Part shown: one piece after another, positions 6,338 through 8,014 of the stretch
Layout of the letters: each line of letters starts with the position of its first letter
Position numbering within the stretch: position 1 is the first letter of the stretch
Assembly (NCBI GenBank): GCA_017849395.1
Contig: JAFIHO010000133.1
Coordinates: 1-8,014 of the forward strand
DNA length: 8,014 nucleotides
Origin: Hyphomicrobiales bacterium
GTDB lineage: Bacteria; Pseudomonadota; Alphaproteobacteria; Micropepsales; Micropepsaceae
Direction of reading: 5' to 3'
The notes under the pieces: model-generated
Databases searched by the model: none
What the model saw: the letters and a program-made list of their open reading frames with translations, nothing else
Told to the model about the DNA's origin: nothing
Program-made: the position numbers and the translations under genes

Positions 6338-8014
6338 TTGAATTTGGTTGGCGCCGGAGCCGCAGGTTCCGCGTACGGTTGGTCTGTGCTCAACAATGTG
6401 TGGAACCCCGGCGCGCTGCGTCCCGGGATCGACTACACCATCAACAGCAGCTTCGATCCAAAGCACGCCACACACGGCGCGCGTTTCTCGTGGGACTTTC
6501 CAGCGGCTGACCCAACCGGCGCGACACCTGTGCGTGCTTACCCGGCGCTCATTTATGGCTCTGCGCCGAAGCACAATGGCGGAATCGGCGCCGTGTTTCC
6601 CATCCAGGTGCGGGACATCGCTTCGCTGACCTCGGGCTACAATCTGGCCTATGACGGCGGCAACACCGGCTACAATGTGGCTTACGACATCTGGCTGACC
6701 AGCGCCCCGGGCGGACGTGCCGATACGATCACGAACGAGCTGATGATATGGCTGCACAAAGGGGACTTCTCGCCCGCCGGAAGGAAGATCGGCACCTATA
6801 ACGACGGCGATTTTTCCGGCTCCATCTATTATTCCGCGGCTTTGCGCTACACCGCTATTGTTTCGGATACCGACCGGCGCGGCGGGACCGTGAATATCGG
6901 CGCCATGCTGCAGAAACTGCAAAGCATGGGGATCGTCTCCGCCAACGAGTATGTCGCGAACATAGAGCTGGGCGCGGAAGTATCCCAGGGTAGCGGCTCC
7001 ATCGTGTTCAACAACATGGATATCCGCGTCCGGACAAACGGGTTGAACGGCCCCGCGACCAAGAAGGCCATCACCGGCATGGGCATATTCGACAATTACA
7101 TCCAGGGCGGAGCCGGTGACGACAAGCTTTATGCGCCCGTGGGGACCAGCCTGATCGATGGCGGCGCGGGCAATGACACCGTGGTGTTTGCGGGCGCCAG
7201 CACCGACTACACCATCACACGCAATACCGATGGCACATGGACGGTGGTGGGCGCGGGGCGCACCGCGACGCTTCTGAACAACCAGTATGTCGCATTCGGC
7301 GATCGCGTTCTTTCCACCACCCAGCCCGCCGCCGTGGCGATGGACTTCAACGGTGACAGAAGCGGCGACATCCTGTGGCGGAACGATGACGGCCAGATTC
7401 TGATATGGAACATGCGCGAGGGGTTCGTCTCGGCAAATGCGATGCTGAACAACCCGGGTGCTAACTGGAGCATCAAGGCGACCGGAGATTTCAATGGCGA
7501 CGGCGCCACGGACCTGGTTCTGCAGTCCATCGGCGGTCAGGCCGTCTTGTGGTCCATAAGAGGCAACAAGGTCATAAACAACGGCCCCGCCGTCTTCGCG
7601 GCCGGTGGCGTTGTTCACAGTCCCGGCGCGGGCTGGGACGTGGCTGGTGCGGGCGACTTCAATGGCGACGGAAACAGCGACATTCTTTGGCAAAATGGCA
7701 ACCAGGTTCAAATCTGGGTGATGAATGGCAATATCGTCGGAGCGGCCAGAACTCTTGCCGGGCCGGGTTCCGGCTGGCTCATTGCGGGCATCGGCGATTT
7801 CAATGGCGACCGCAAGAGCGACCTCCTCTGGAAGGATGGGAACAACAATGTCCAGCTCTGGACGATGGACGGGGCATCCGTTCAGTCGTCTGCTTCCGCG
7901 GGCAATCTGGGCGCGGGGGTGCGCGTGGTCACGACCGGCGACTTTGATGGCGACGGCAAGGCCGATCTGCTGACCCAGGTCAACAACGGACCCGCCGGCA
8001 TCTGGCTCATGAAC
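6338..8014 (+). CDS. GH12 glycoside hydrolase with RTX-like and FG-GAP repeats (3' truncated)
   Basis: The frame is open from the TAA at 6287 to the right edge, giving at least 559 codons. Start choice is uncertain; TTG 6338 is preferred because of GGAGG upstream, with TTG 6344 as alternative. The GH12 domain covers about residues 14-230. It opens at LNNVWNPG, has YDIWLT, and carries the nucleophile motif ELMIWL with Glu134. The acid/base Glu214 lies in ELGAEVSQGSGS. The 80-residue spacing fits GH12 endo-beta-1,4-glucanases and xyloglucanases. Next come RTX-like motifs GGAGDDKL (7106-7129) and GGAGNDTVVF (7160-7189), then at least five FG-GAP-type repeats. No Sec signal is visible; with RTX-like motifs this points to type I secretion, whose signal would lie past the window. 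GH12 activity on this organism's own polysaccharide is inference. Confidence 0.82.
   Translation, partial: MNLVGAGAAGSAYGWSVLNNVWNPGALRPGIDYTINSSFDPKHATHGARFSWDFPAADPTGATPVRAYPALIYGSAPKHNGGIGAVFPIQVRDIASLTSGYNLAYDGGNTGYNVAYDIWLTSAPGGRADTITNELMIWLHKGDFSPAGRKIGTYNDGDFSGSIYYSAALRYTAIVSDTDRRGGTVNIGAMLQKLQSMGIVSANEYVANIELGAEVSQGSGSIVFNNMDIRVRTNGLNGPATKKAITGMGIFDNYIQGGAGDDKLYAPVGTSLIDGGAGNDTVVFAGASTDYTITRNTDGTWTVVGAGRTATLLNNQYVAFGDRVLSTTQPAAVAMDFNGDRSGDILWRNDDGQILIWNMREGFVSANAMLNNPGANWSIKATGDFNGDGATDLVLQSIGGQAVLWSIRGNKVINNGPAVFAAGGVVHSPGAGWDVAGAGDFNGDGNSDILWQNGNQVQIWVMNGNIVGAARTLAGPGSGWLIAGIGDFNGDRKSDLLWKDGNNNVQLWTMDGASVQSSASAGNLGAGVRVVTTGDFDGDGKADLLTQVNNGPAGIWLMN
7340..8014 (+). repeat. FG-GAP/VCBS-like tandem protein repeats (at least five)
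   Basis: The motif DF(N/D)GD-x3-D recurs with starts at nt 7343, 7487, 7655, 7796 and 7940, so the unit is about 47-56 aa. Each is followed by a D-(I/L)-(L/V)-(W/L/T) strand and, some 10 residues later, a (I/L)W-x-M/I strand (LIWNM, VLWSI, QIWVM, QLWTM, GIWLM). The D-x-N/D-x-D spacing is the calcium-binding loop of FG-GAP beta-propeller blades. The array runs off the right edge, and a seven-bladed propeller would need about two more units. Confidence 0.85.

Noticed and set aside
6112..6510. 132-codon frame across the GH12 start region
   Set aside because: It has no domain or signal peptide and runs out of frame through the start of the GH12 fold.
6275..7711. Long open frame (478 codons) on the minus strand opposite the GH12 gene
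   Set aside because: It is antisense to clear GH12, RTX-like and FG-GAP motifs. Its peptide shows no domain, and such shadows are common in GC-rich coding DNA.
1..8014. CRISPR arrays, tRNA, rRNA or insertion sequences
   Set aside because: No regularly spaced DNA repeats, tRNA-like cloverleaf, rRNA segment or transposase frame was seen; the only tandem repeats are the protein-level FG-GAP units.

Overview
The window is about 8 kb of GC-rich DNA with the codon use and gene style of an alphaproteobacterium. A bacterial transglutaminase-like cysteine peptidase (BTLCP) and a secreted protein combining an RTX-like segment with FG-GAP repeats fit a sphingomonad-like or Acetobacteraceae-like organism, but the genus cannot be fixed from sequence alone. 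The content looks like one end of an exopolysaccharide (EPS) biosynthesis and modification locus.

Layout. At the left edge (2-358, +) is the C-terminus of a polytopic membrane protein, probably a Wzx-type oligosaccharide flippase. It overlaps by ATGA a secreted protein of about 773 aa (355-2676, +) that resembles GH74 xyloglucanases: it has a signal peptide, nine Asp-box repeats, and two aspartates in the positions expected for the catalytic pair. A 76-codon reading frame of doubtful reality (2673-2903) fits between this gene and a GT4 glycosyltransferase (2900-3955, +), with 4-base overlaps at both ends. Facing them tail to tail, 6 bp away, is a second flippase-like membrane protein (3962-5221, -). 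A 137-bp divergent intergenic region carries a perfect 15-bp palindrome. It separates this flippase from a LapG-related cysteine peptidase (5359-6039, +). After a roughly 300-bp intergenic stretch comes a large gene (about 6338 to beyond the right edge, +). It encodes a GH12 glycoside hydrolase domain, two RTX-like glycine/aspartate nonapeptide-type motifs, and at least five FG-GAP/VCBS-like calcium-binding repeats.

How it may work together. The glycosyltransferase and flippases would assemble and export a repeat-unit polysaccharide. Two unrelated families of endo-beta-1,4-glucan/xyloglucan hydrolases (GH74-like and GH12) are encoded in the same short region. This suggests either that the exported polymer has a beta-1,4-glucan backbone and is trimmed or released by its own producer, or that the locus pairs EPS production with attack on plant-type beta-glucans. 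The LapG-like peptidase could process a surface-retained protein. These functional links are inference; the family assignments come from motifs read directly in the sequence.
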